A DNA stretch of 64,000 nt from positions 1 to 64,000 of the forward strand of contig CAXUKS010000011.1 in NCBI GenBank assembly GCA_964251675.1, given 5' to 3'. Both the position numbers and the translations under genes were made by a program. The notes beneath the pieces were generated by a model. The model did not search any database, was not told where the DNA came from, and worked only from the letters and a program-made list of their open reading frames with translations. This DNA comes from JANXMY01 sp964251675. Lineage in GTDB: Bacteria; Armatimonadota; Armatimonadia; Armatimonadales; Capsulimonadaceae. Within the stretch, counting starts at the first letter, position 1. The number at the start of each line of letters is the position of its first letter. This document shows, piece after piece, positions 57,379 to 64,000 of this stretch.

Positions 57379-58101
57379 TCACTGTTTCAGCCACAGCAGA
57401 AACTCGACATTGCCTTCGCTGCCCGCAATCGGGCTGTCCCGGCGGCCTTGCTCCGAGAGGCCCAACGCCTGCGCGGCGTCCACCACTCGTGCCAGGGCCG
57501 CCGCCCGCGCTTTGGGATCGCGCACAACGCCGTTTTTACCCAGATGCGCCGGGCCGACCTCGAACTGCGGCTTGACCAGACAGACCAGGTCGCCGCCTTC
57601 GCCCAGCAGCGGCAGAAGCGCGGGCAAAATCAGTGTCAGCGAGATAAACGAGACATCCACGACGATGATTTGGAAGGGGTGGGGGAAGTCGATAGGGGCA
57701 AGAGTGCGGGCGTTGACTCCCTCGCGGGAAATGACACGCGGGTCGGCGGCCAGCGCCGGGACCATCTGCCCGTGGCCGACATCGACGGCATGAACGGAAG
57801 AAACGCCCCGCGCCAGCAGGACCTCGGTGAAGCCTCCCGTGGACGCGCCGACGTCCAGAGCACGGCGGCCCGTCACGTTGATGCCGAATGACGCCAGTGC
57901 GGCGTCCAGCTTGAGCGCCCCGCGTGAGACCCAGCGCGGCCCGGCATCGGCGACGGCCAGCGCGGCATTCTCGGCCACATCAAGGCTTGGCTTCACGGCA
58001 GCGATGCCAGCCACCGTGACCTCGCCCGCGTCAATCCGCGCCTGCGCCTCGCCCCGGCTGCGGCACAGGCCGCGCTCCACCAGCGCCTTATCCAGCCGCA
58101 C
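57379..58101 (-). CDS. tlyA: TlyA-family rRNA 2'-O-methyltransferase
   Basis: A 240-residue protein with an N-terminal S4 RNA-binding domain (MRLDKALVERGLCRSRGEAQ) and an FtsJ/RrmJ-type SAM domain (RALDVGASTGGFTEVLLARG, HAVDVGHGQMVPAL). TlyA methylates 16S and 23S rRNA and affects capreomycin sensitivity in mycobacteria. The hemolysin name is historical. It overlaps the phosphatase gene by 14 bp, implying coupling. Confidence 0.93.
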   Translation of the reverse strand: MRLDKALVERGLCRSRGEAQARIDAGEVTVAGIAAVKPSLDVAENAALAVADAGPRWVSRGALKLDAALASFGINVTGRRALDVGASTGGFTEVLLARGVSSVHAVDVGHGQMVPALAADPRVISREGVNARTLAPIDFPHPFQIIVVDVSFISLTLILPALLPLLGEGGDLVCLVKPQFEVGPAHLGKNGVVRDPKARAAALARVVDAAQALGLSEQGRRDSPIAGSEGNVEFLLWLKQ

Positions 58102-58762
58102 CGGCGGCCATCAGATCGGCAAGGTGCGCGGTGTCGTTCTGGAAAAGAAGCTGTGCGGGCTGCGTGGTGTCAGCGGGAATGCGGAGCCGTGTCAGAGCGC
58201 AGTTGTCCGACCACGGCGGCTTTTCCCAAGAATGTCCGGGGCCGGGGGCAGGCACGCGCAGGAACGCTTCGGTCAGCCGCCCGACAGTCTCTGCATGGGA
58301 AACCACCAGCAGCGTCTCGTCCGTGTCGGCATAGAGACTGAGCAGGGCGTCGCGGACACGCTCGGCGCGGGCATACATCCGCGCATCGTTTTCCAGAGGC
58401 GACGGCCACCAGGTCTTGCCGCAGGGAAATGTGCTGCCGAAAAAGGCAAAGGGGAACTGTGCGCGGATGTCCTCGGGAGACATACCGGGAAACGTCTTGT
58501 ACCCCGGCCACTTTTCGTTAAAGTATTCGCAGACGTCAGCATACACTTCCGCTCGGAGTTCCGACGCGGTGCAAAACGGAGCGACCGTTTCCAGCGCCCG
58601 CCGCAGGGGCGATGCGTACACTTTTGTAATGCCTTCGCCGATCAGCCGTCCGGCGGTCAGCCGGGCCTGCTCCCGGCCCAACAGTGTCAGCGGGCTATCC
58701 AGATGATCTGTGAGCTTGATGTTTGCTTCCGACTGCCCGTGCCGCAAAAGAAGAATATCCAT
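58088..58762 (-). CDS. Histidine phosphatase family protein
   Basis: A 224-residue phosphoglycerate-mutase-like phosphatase. The catalytic LLLRHGQSEANI lies at residues 4-15; VYASPLRRALET, WPGYKTFPGMSPED and LLVVSHAETVGRL (second catalytic His) follow. It is upstream of tlyA with a 14-bp overlap. Substrate unknown. Confidence 0.9.
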   Translation of the reverse strand: MDILLLRHGQSEANIKLTDHLDSPLTLLGREQARLTAGRLIGEGITKVYASPLRRALETVAPFCTASELRAEVYADVCEYFNEKWPGYKTFPGMSPEDIRAQFPFAFFGSTFPCGKTWWPSPLENDARMYARAERVRDALLSLYADTDETLLVVSHAETVGRLTEAFLRVPAPGPGHSWEKPPWSDNCALTRLRIPADTTQPAQLLFQNDTAHLADLMAAGAAG

Positions 58763-58785
58763 AGGGCAGAAAGTATACCCGATTT

Positions 58786-59511
58786 TTAGCGCTGACTGAC
58801 CACTTGCTCCAGACCAGAACGGTTGGCAATCACAATCCGGCGGCCCAGAAACTCAATCAGGCCCTGCCGCTTGAAGTCATTGAGAATCAGCGTCGTCGTC
58901 TCGCGGGTGCTGCCAATGACGTTCGCCAGCTCCTGATGCGTCAGTTTGCCGCGCAGTGTCTGCCCGCCCCGCGTGCCCCGCCCGCCCTGCGTGTCATGCA
59001 GCCGCAGCAGCAGCTTCGCCAGTCGTTTGGGGACTTCCAGAAACACGAGGTCTGCTACCTGATCTTCCGCCAGCAGCCGCCGCTGCGTCACCAGCCGCAG
59101 CAGCGCCTGCGTCGCGCCCAGTGAGTGTTCCAGTGCCGCCAGAATGTCGGCGCGACGGAACACCACCACCAGCGAGTCTTCCAGCGTTTCCGCCATCAGC
59201 TCATACGGAGAGTTGGCGTCCAGCAGGCCGGTTTCGCCGAACAGCGCCCCGTCTTCGAGCAGGTACAGGGTCAGCTCGCGCCCCTGCTCGGAGACGCGGG
59301 CGATCTTAACCCGTCCTGAGGCCAAAAGGAACAGAGAATCACCGGGCTGATCCGCAAAATGGATCACCTGTCGGCGTCGATACTGCCGCTGCTCCGCCAG
59401 GCGCTCCAGCCGGTTTAAGGTTTCCTCCGGGAGTGCAGCAAGGGTGGGAGCTTGCTGGAAGTAGGTTGTTAAAGAGTTCACTATGTTTTTAGGCAGCCTT
59501 TCCATGTGCAT
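58786..59511 (-). CDS. Crp/Fnr family transcriptional regulator
   Basis: A 241-residue regulator with an N-terminal cyclic-nucleotide-type beta roll (GDSLFLLASGRVKIARVSEQ, LLEDGALFGETGLLDAN) and a winged helix (LTHQELANVIGSTRETTTLI). Residues that contact cAMP are only partly visible and there are no Fnr cysteines, so the ligand is unknown. A second in-frame Met follows at residue 3. The upstream 200 bp (59512-59713) holds no gene, only an imperfect hairpin at 59618-59651. Confidence 0.92.
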   Translation of the reverse strand: MHMERLPKNIVNSLTTYFQQAPTLAALPEETLNRLERLAEQRQYRRRQVIHFADQPGDSLFLLASGRVKIARVSEQGRELTLYLLEDGALFGETGLLDANSPYELMAETLEDSLVVVFRRADILAALEHSLGATQALLRLVTQRRLLAEDQVADLVFLEVPKRLAKLLLRLHDTQGGRGTRGGQTLRGKLTHQELANVIGSTRETTTLILNDFKRQGLIEFLGRRIVIANRSGLEQVVSQR

Positions 59512-59713
59512 TCGGGCTTACAGTCTCCAGTATACAGTCATTATGGCCCGCTCGCTCCGGTGAAAGTGCCGGGTTTTTGAACGTACGATTACAAACTGGT
59601 ATCTGTAACAGGCAAAACGGAAAGAAAGTCATTAAAAACGCTTTCGTTCCGCTTCTTCCTGTATCTTTATGCAGGACGTATGCCAGAAAAGGCTGAATTT
59701 GGTAAAACAGGTG

Positions 59714-60181
59714 TTATGCCGGGGGCGGCATCGGGGGTGGGGCCGCTGTGTGTCGGGACAGGGGCGGGCCAAGCACTTCCTGAAGGATCACTGCCCGCAC
59801 CAGATCATCAACATTGCTAAACAGCGGCGCGGCCTGCGGGACACGGGGGACGGGGGGAGCGAGGAGCGGCACGCCCAGCCGGGAGACTTCTTCGGCCAGC
59901 AGGGCTTCTTCCTGGCTGACAAACGTTGCCGCGCTGGTTTTGTACTGCACCGGGGCTGGCATGGGTAGGGGAAGGGGCGGCTGCCGAAGCAGCGGCACGC
60001 TCTGCGGCAGCGTCTGGGATACCTGCGGTGTCGGCGGACCGGCCTCCTGAAGCGGGCCAGGAGGGAGGGGCAAGGCGTTCGTACCCCCCATCTGTGTGCC
60101 GAGCCAGCGCAGCCCCTTGATTACGTTTGAGATAAGCCAGATTAAAATGGCAAACGCAATGGCAATAACTTCAAACGACAT
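59714..60181 (-). CDS. Proline-rich single-helix membrane protein
   Basis: A 155-residue protein from ATG 60181 with one N-terminal membrane helix (MSFEVIAIAFAILIWLISNV), a proline-rich segment (about 42-85, ALPLPPGPLQEAGPPTPQVS), a helical part (SQEEALLAEEVSRLGVPLLA) and a proline-rich tail. No family is recognised. It starts 8 bp downstream of the pseudopilin-like gene, so they are probably co-transcribed. A bitopic scaffold for the neighbouring envelope protein is possible but unproven. Confidence 0.65.
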   Translation of the reverse strand: MSFEVIAIAFAILIWLISNVIKGLRWLGTQMGGTNALPLPPGPLQEAGPPTPQVSQTLPQSVPLLRQPPLPLPMPAPVQYKTSAATFVSQEEALLAEEVSRLGVPLLAPPVPRVPQAAPLFSNVDDLVRAVILQEVLGPPLSRHTAAPPPMPPPA

Positions 60182-60189
60182 TCGCTGTG

Positions 60190-60936
60190 TTACTCCTGTG
60201 CCGCACGGGCCAAAATCGCCTGTGCGTTCTTTAAATCCAGTCCTGTGAACGGTGTATTGTCCCGTGTCCACAAATTGAGCGGTGTCAGCGTCGCCTCCGG
60301 GGCAAGCCCCCGGACATGGCCGTCCATAAATAGACAGTTTACCCTACCCGGTGGCCGCTCAAAAATCCAGTGCTTCGGGAAATGCGCGTACAGCCGCCGC
60401 CCCGTACCGGGCAGAAACACGGGGCTGACCATGTTCCAGTCTGCCCCATTCCAGCCGCGCATATCGATAAGCCCTATCGTCTGCGCGGGGTTGATAAAGT
60501 CCGCCATTGCTGTTGGCTTCTCGGTCGAGTCGGCGAACGCGCCTCTATTTTTGCCGTCCGGCCCTGGCCCCAGACAGTTAGCCCCGTAAGACTTGGGCAG
60601 GTTCTCAGGCAAGTAGCTGTCATTGCGCCTGTCGTCCGGGCACTGGTACACGCCCGTAGATTTCGTATACGGGTAGAGCGCCTCCCGCCAGCCCTGCCCC
60701 GTCGGCGAGACCGTTGGTGGCGGTTCATTGTTGTTGCCCTGCTCATATTGCAGCAGCGCCAGCCCTAGCTGCTTCATGTTGCTCCCGCAGGCCGCTCGCA
60801 TCGCGCCGCTTGCGTCCACCGGCCCCTGAAAGAAGGGAAACATAATGGCGGCGAGCAGAAACAGGCCGCCCAGCATCAAAGCGGTGCGAAAGACACTGAC
60901 AAGCGGGTCCGGCTGCTTTTTGTATGGATGCGGCAT
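60190..60936 (-). CDS. DUF1559/H-X9-DG-type pseudopilin-like protein
   Basis: A 248-residue protein of the kind abundant in Planctomycetes and Armatimonadota. It has a membrane helix near the N-terminus (TALMLGGLFLLAAIMFPFFQ, about 18-37), RAACGSNMKQLGLALLQYEQ, YQCPDDRR and the VNCLFMDGHVRGLAPE block of the H-X9-DG signature. The usual prepilin cleavage motif (GFTLIE) is missing, so it is probably not processed as a pilin. Function unknown. Confidence 0.82.
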   Translation of the reverse strand: MPHPYKKQPDPLVSVFRTALMLGGLFLLAAIMFPFFQGPVDASGAMRAACGSNMKQLGLALLQYEQGNNNEPPPTVSPTGQGWREALYPYTKSTGVYQCPDDRRNDSYLPENLPKSYGANCLGPGPDGKNRGAFADSTEKPTAMADFINPAQTIGLIDMRGWNGADWNMVSPVFLPGTGRRLYAHFPKHWIFERPPGRVNCLFMDGHVRGLAPEATLTPLNLWTRDNTPFTGLDLKNAQAILARAAQE

Positions 60937-60984
60937 AATTCAAACTCCTTCTGGCTTTCCGGCTACAGAGCCACGGTTTGCAGA

Positions 60985-61117
60985 GCCACGGATTAAAATC
61001 CGTGGCTGAAGGGCGCAGACGCCGAACGTCCCTGCGGGACGGCAATGCCAGCAAAAATTAACTATCTTATCTTTTGTCCCGCAGGGACATTCAGCCGCAG
61101 GCTCCTCAGCCATGCAT
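60985..61117. repeat. Four-hairpin-type repeat with decayed right end
   Basis: GCCACGGATTAAAATCCGTG with GC (60985-61006) is the outer hairpin. GTCCCTGCGGGAC (61028-61040) and GTCCCGCAGGGAC (61076-61088) are the mirrored inner hairpins. The right outer hairpin is replaced by AGCCATGCATTTCAATGCGT, running into a tandem array. This explains most of the 382-bp gap 60937-61318. Confidence 0.7.
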
Positions 61118-61182
61118 TTCAATGCGTGGCTTCAATGCGTGGCTTCAATGCGTGGCTTCAATGCGTGGCTTCAATGCGTGGT
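61118..61182. repeat. 13-bp tandem repeat, five copies
   Basis: Five head-to-tail copies of TTCAATGCGTGGC, the last differing in its final base. It appears to have grown from the right outer arm (TTTCAATGCGTGGC) of the preceding hairpin element. The rest of the gap to 61318 shows no gene; an ATG-initiated upward frame through this array is not credible as coding. Confidence 0.9.
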
Positions 61183-61318
61183 TCTGCAACCAACAAGCAA
61201 AACCAATTTTAACACTTTCGCCCCTATCCTGCAACTTTTTTGCCGCCCGCGTGTCTTTTCTCTTGCACACACCGTCAGACACTCTACTCTTTATGCTGCT
61301 CTCTATGAGGACATCGCC

Positions 61319-62425
61319 TTGAACAAATCCCTTCTTCTGCTGGCTCTGGCTCCCTCGACTCTGCTGCCCCTTGCGGGGTGCAGCCACCACAACGCCCCTG
61401 TGATGATGGCCCCGCCCGCGCAGATGGTCTCTGCGCCCCAGTCCGGCGTGCAGGTTTACAGCTGGACCGAAGTGCCCGTGGGTCAGCAGGTCCCCATCAA
61501 GCGGGCCGTCTTTGACGGCGGCGGCTATCAGCTCTCTTCGCAGGAAGGCACGATTGTCGTCCCGTTTGCCAATCAGAATATGTACGTGATGAAGTTCGGG
61601 CAGTCCCCGAATGGCACGGAGTATTTCGTCAACAACGGCTCGGTTCCGACCCTGTACCTGCCGTCTAGCGGCTATCTGGACAACGCCGGGCAGAATGGGG
61701 CGCGGTGGTACCCGTTCCCGCAGAATTACAATTACAACGGCCCCGTCTACGTCGGCCTCGCCCCCTCATGGTCTGCCTATCAGGGCATGGGCTGGTACCC
61801 CGGCATGAGTTCCTACGGCGGCTATTACGGCTACAGCCCCCTGAGCATCATCGGGCCGATGGTCGGCCTGCATTTTCTGATTGGCGGCTCGCCCTACTAC
61901 GGCTGGAACTCGTACCATTCGTACTACAACTCGCACCCCTACCAGCGTGTCGCCCCCCGCGTCGTCAGCCGGACAGTGTATAACCAGGCAGCCCGAACGT
62001 CTTTCAACCGTGGCACCTCGCTGGGCAGCGGGCGGCGCTTCGGCAGCGCGGGCACAGCCTCTAGCGGCAGGCCGGGTGGCGGCTTTGGCAGTCGTCCCTC
62101 CGGCGGCTCTTTCGGCAGCCGTACGCCGAGCGGATACAGAGGAACCAATCGGGCCACTTCCGGCTCCTTCGGGCGCAGCCCCTCCGGCTTTGGCGGCTCG
62201 TTCGGAGCGGGGCGGCCTTCTGTGTCCGCGCCTGCATCAAGCGCCCCCACCGGCTCCTTCGGCTCAGGTCGGCCCACTTCCTCGGGCAACGGCTCGTTTG
62301 GCAGTGGTTCTTCCGCCCCCAGCAGCCGTCCTTCCTTCGGGGGCTTTGGCGGCGGCCATTCGTCCTTCGGCGGCCATCCGTTTGGCGGGGGGCACTCGTC
62401 GTTTGGCGGCGGGCGGCGGCGGTAG
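61319..62425 (+). CDS. Gly/Ser-rich lipoprotein of unknown function
   Basis: A 368-residue lipoprotein from TTG 61319: GAGG lies 8 nt upstream, and the sequence gives MNKSLLLLALAPSTLLPLAG followed by Cys21, a perfect LAGC lipobox. The middle part is Tyr/Gly-rich (YGGYYGYSPLSIIGPMVGLH). The last 130 residues are a disordered FGSGRPxS-type repeat region ending GGHSSFGGGRRR. A longer frame to 61112 passes through a tandem repeat and is rejected. No family recognised; a surface or stalk-like protein is possible. Confidence 0.7.
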   Translation: MNKSLLLLALAPSTLLPLAGCSHHNAPVMMAPPAQMVSAPQSGVQVYSWTEVPVGQQVPIKRAVFDGGGYQLSSQEGTIVVPFANQNMYVMKFGQSPNGTEYFVNNGSVPTLYLPSSGYLDNAGQNGARWYPFPQNYNYNGPVYVGLAPSWSAYQGMGWYPGMSSYGGYYGYSPLSIIGPMVGLHFLIGGSPYYGWNSYHSYYNSHPYQRVAPRVVSRTVYNQAARTSFNRGTSLGSGRRFGSAGTASSGRPGGGFGSRPSGGSFGSRTPSGYRGTNRATSGSFGRSPSGFGGSFGAGRPSVSAPASSAPTGSFGSGRPTSSGNGSFGSGSSAPSSRPSFGGFGGGHSSFGGHPFGGGHSSFGGGRRR

Positions 62426-62446
62426 GTCTCTTTCGGAGGAATAACT

Positions 62447-62896
62447 ATGAACGACATGACGTTTCAGACCGGCGGCGACTGGGCCACCACGACCCTCTAC
62501 AACAACGGGTCGGAAGTCCCCGCCGCGCAGCTTTTGGTGCAGCTCGCCGCAGGCCGCGATGATTATGGCGACCCGATGCGCGGCGGTGTCGAAAACGGCG
62601 CAGAACTGACCGCCTATGTCCGCCCGCAGGAAGCCCCCGAGGAGATTTGGGACATCCTGCCGGGGCGGCTCACACTGACTTTTCCCGGCCACTCTCTGGT
62701 GCTGGAAAACTACCACCCCCGCGTGGACTCCCTGCAAACCCGCGTCTGGTACAACGGGCAGGACGTCACCACGCTGATTGTGGAAGTCTTTGTGGATGTC
62801 AACGCCCTCGAAGACAGCGTCACGGCGTTTGTCATCGTCTACAAGCCGCATTTTTTCGGCACCGATGAAGCCGTGACCTATACGATCGTGGCGTAG
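62447..62896 (+). CDS. Uncharacterised protein (149 residues)
   Basis: A soluble acidic protein beginning MNDMTFQTGGDWATTTLYNN, with GGAGGA before the ATG. It looks beta-rich with mixed hydrophobic and acidic blocks (LTLTFPGHSLVLENYHPRVD, TLIVEVFVDVNALEDSVTAF). No signal peptide or known motif. It starts 22 bp after the lipoprotein gene and probably shares its transcript. Function not assigned. Confidence 0.7.
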   Translation: MNDMTFQTGGDWATTTLYNNGSEVPAAQLLVQLAAGRDDYGDPMRGGVENGAELTAYVRPQEAPEEIWDILPGRLTLTFPGHSLVLENYHPRVDSLQTRVWYNGQDVTTLIVEVFVDVNALEDSVTAFVIVYKPHFFGTDEAVTYTIVA

Positions 62897-62916
62897 AGAT
62901 AAGCCACATAGGAACA

Positions 62917-63045
62917 CGGGGCTGAACCCCCGTGCTTTGAAGTGCAATTCCCCGCCTTCGCGGGCATAAGAGCAGACTGCTCTCAAATTCTTCGCCCGCG
63001 AAGGCGGGGGCTTGCCCTTTTAAAGCACGGGGGTTCAGCCCCGTG
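62917..63045. repeat. Four-hairpin inverted repeat (family B, copy 5)
   Basis: The best preserved copy: CACGGGGCTGAACCCCCGTG, GCAATTCCCCGCCTTCGCGG, spacer of about 30 bp, GCCCGCGAAGGCGGGGGC, CACGGGGGTTCAGCCCCGTG. It separates two uncharacterised genes, starting 20 bp after the first one's stop. Confidence 0.85.
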
Positions 63046-63077
63046 ACTTCCCGTATTTTTCCAGGAGAACCTAACCT

Positions 63078-63590
63078 ATGTTCGGCAACACCAACGGCGC
63101 CGCTGCGCCCGCCCCGTCCCGTCCCGCCGCCTCGGATGTCGCCCGCGTGGAAGGCACGCTCACACAGGTCCTCGTCAGCGGCGACGGCTCAGACGGCCTG
63201 CACATCTTTCTGAACGGCGTACCCGTCCCGACCGGCGACGTGGAAAGCCTGACCGTCGAAATCGTCGCTCCCGGCGACAGCGGCTCGAACGGGACCGTCG
63301 CCGCTGTTCTGTCCCGCTACGAAACCGGCCCCAATGGCCGCACGCAGCGCGGCGTCTCGCTGCTACCGGGTACGATAGAAGTCATCGCACGGGGCCGCCG
63401 CGTGGTCGTCACCGGCCTCTCCGAAGGCTCCTTCGATGGCCTCTGGCTCGGCCTCGGCCTCCGCGCCGATGGCACTTCCAATGAGCTGACCGGCGTGCAG
63501 TCGCTGCGCCTCGCCGCCGCACCGGGCCTTCTGGATGCCAAGCTGATCTGGAGCGAAGACGGCAGGACCGAAGACCTGTTGCCGCAGTAA
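63078..63590 (+). CDS. Uncharacterised protein (170 residues)
   Basis: A soluble, beta-rich protein with an Ala/Pro-rich N-terminus (MFGNTNGAAAPAPSRPAASD). VARVEGTLTQVLVSGDGSDG, VIARGRRVVVTGLSEGSFDG and LGLRADGTSNELTGVQSLRL suggest a jelly-roll-like fold, but no family is recognised. AGGAGA precedes the ATG. It may belong with the preceding lipoprotein and 149-residue gene. Confidence 0.65.
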   Translation: MFGNTNGAAAPAPSRPAASDVARVEGTLTQVLVSGDGSDGLHIFLNGVPVPTGDVESLTVEIVAPGDSGSNGTVAAVLSRYETGPNGRTQRGVSLLPGTIEVIARGRRVVVTGLSEGSFDGLWLGLGLRADGTSNELTGVQSLRLAAAPGLLDAKLIWSEDGRTEDLLPQ

Positions 63591-63620
63591 TTTCGCGGGT
63601 GGCATGCAAAAGGCGGTATA

Positions 63621-63923
63621 ATGGGTGTGACGAAAAAAATAAGTTTTTGGCTGCTTCTCCTGCTGACGGTTCTGCCTGGTCTCGCCGGGGTTGTCGTTTT
63701 TAGCTATTATGCTCTGGTGGATTGGTCAGCCCTTCAAAGCGCTTACGCCCATTTTGAGCAGGTGGCAAGCAAGTCACCGGAGATGCGGACAGTGTTTGTG
63801 GCGGAAGCAGAACAAAACATTCACCGCCTGAATCTGTTCGCCGATGGGGTGTGGGCCTTGCTGTCCGCCATCTTGGGAGCCATTGGACTTCATGGCCTGC
63901 GTCCGCCATCCAATGCCCGTTGA
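63621..63923 (+). CDS. Small two-helix membrane protein (100 residues)
   Basis: Two hydrophobic helices (about 8-29, SFWLLLLLTVLPGLAGVVVF, and 75-92) flank a polar middle with EQVASKSPEMRTVFVAEAEQ. Not recognised. TATAAT (63617-63622) overlaps the ATG at 63621, so if it is the -10 box the functional start may be the in-frame GTG at 63627, translated from a leaderless mRNA. Confidence 0.6.
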   Translation: MGVTKKISFWLLLLLTVLPGLAGVVVFSYYALVDWSALQSAYAHFEQVASKSPEMRTVFVAEAEQNIHRLNLFADGVWALLSAILGAIGLHGLRPPSNAR

Positions 63924-63966
63924 CAAAAGAACTTTGTCGTTACCGCCCTGTGAGGAGTAACCACGC

Positions 63967-64000
63967 ATGAACGCCCGTCAAAAGCTTGCCCTGTGGATCG
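63967..64000 (+). CDS. Start of a gene cut by the window end
   Basis: ATG 63967 follows TGAGGAG at a spacing of about 10 nt and reads MNARQKLALWI before the window ends. Too little is visible to name it. Confidence 0.45.
   Translation, partial: MNARQKLALWI

Noticed and set aside
61118..61182. CRISPR array
   Set aside because: The repeats are head-to-tail 13-mers with no spacers, and no cas gene is present in the window.
61112..61318. ATG-initiated extension of the lipoprotein gene
   Set aside because: It would translate a 13-bp tandem array; a ribosome site and lipobox support the TTG at 61319.

Overview
This is a GC-rich (by eye well over 60%) chromosomal window from a diderm, flagellated bacterium. 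A TolC/RND efflux set and a flagellar basal-body cluster point to an outer membrane. DUF1800/DUF1501 Tat-type proteins, an H-X9-DG pseudopilin-like protein, SteA/SteB homologues and very abundant palindromic intergenic repeats together suggest Armatimonadota or a nearby phylum. That placement is an inference from gene content, not a computed one. No rRNA, tRNA, CRISPR array, prophage or intact transposase was found. Protein families are recognised by reading motifs, not by database search.

Layout. 1-5.5 kb: flagellar genes fliG, fliF, fliE, flgC and flgB on the minus strand, interrupted by an oppositely oriented quinone-oxidoreductase-like gene. 5.6-12.2 kb: minus-strand housekeeping and heat-shock run hspR-rpoZ-dnaK-dnaJ-prmA-rsmE-PHP phosphatase. 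12.4-20 kb: plus-strand polysaccharide deacetylase, LacI regulator, accD-accA, hisS, dienelactone hydrolase and rpmB. 20.2-22.1 kb: a PRC/MgtE_N/CBS protein without a channel, and a DsbD-N-like protein. 22.4-27.3 kb: a tightly packed six-gene operon with two related membrane proteins flanking DUF1800, DUF1501, an ECF sigma factor and its anti-sigma factor. 27.4-33 kb: tatD, then steA-steB-GT2 with an FHA protein and a DHH phosphoesterase. 33.4-41.4 kb: PadR/HAAS pair, endonuclease III, carbonic anhydrase, nadC, birA and several small unknowns. 41.4-48.8 kb: RND pump, adaptor, TolC and an AbrB regulator. 49-55.3 kb: cysE, LD-carboxypeptidase, a stop-interrupted nucleotidyltransferase and a MacAB-like system split into three genes. 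55.3-64 kb: a second nucleotidyltransferase, sugar isomerase, cdd, tlyA, histidine phosphatase, a Crp regulator and a run of secreted or unknown proteins.

The most striking feature is the intergenic space. Many gaps hold 50-190 bp elements built as hairpin A - hairpin B - spacer - hairpin B' - hairpin A', in several sequence families. Some supply stop codons or lie in frame within genes. Three sit inside elements with IS903/IS5-like terminal inverted repeats and 9-bp target duplications, one of them perfect. These look like non-autonomous transposable elements (MITE- or REPIN-like).

Functionally, accDA and birA serve biotin-dependent fatty-acid synthesis. SteA/SteB, PHP phosphatase, deacetylase and LD-carboxypeptidase suggest envelope work. 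The two efflux sets export hydrophobic compounds. The sigma/anti-sigma operon may control a cell-surface programme.
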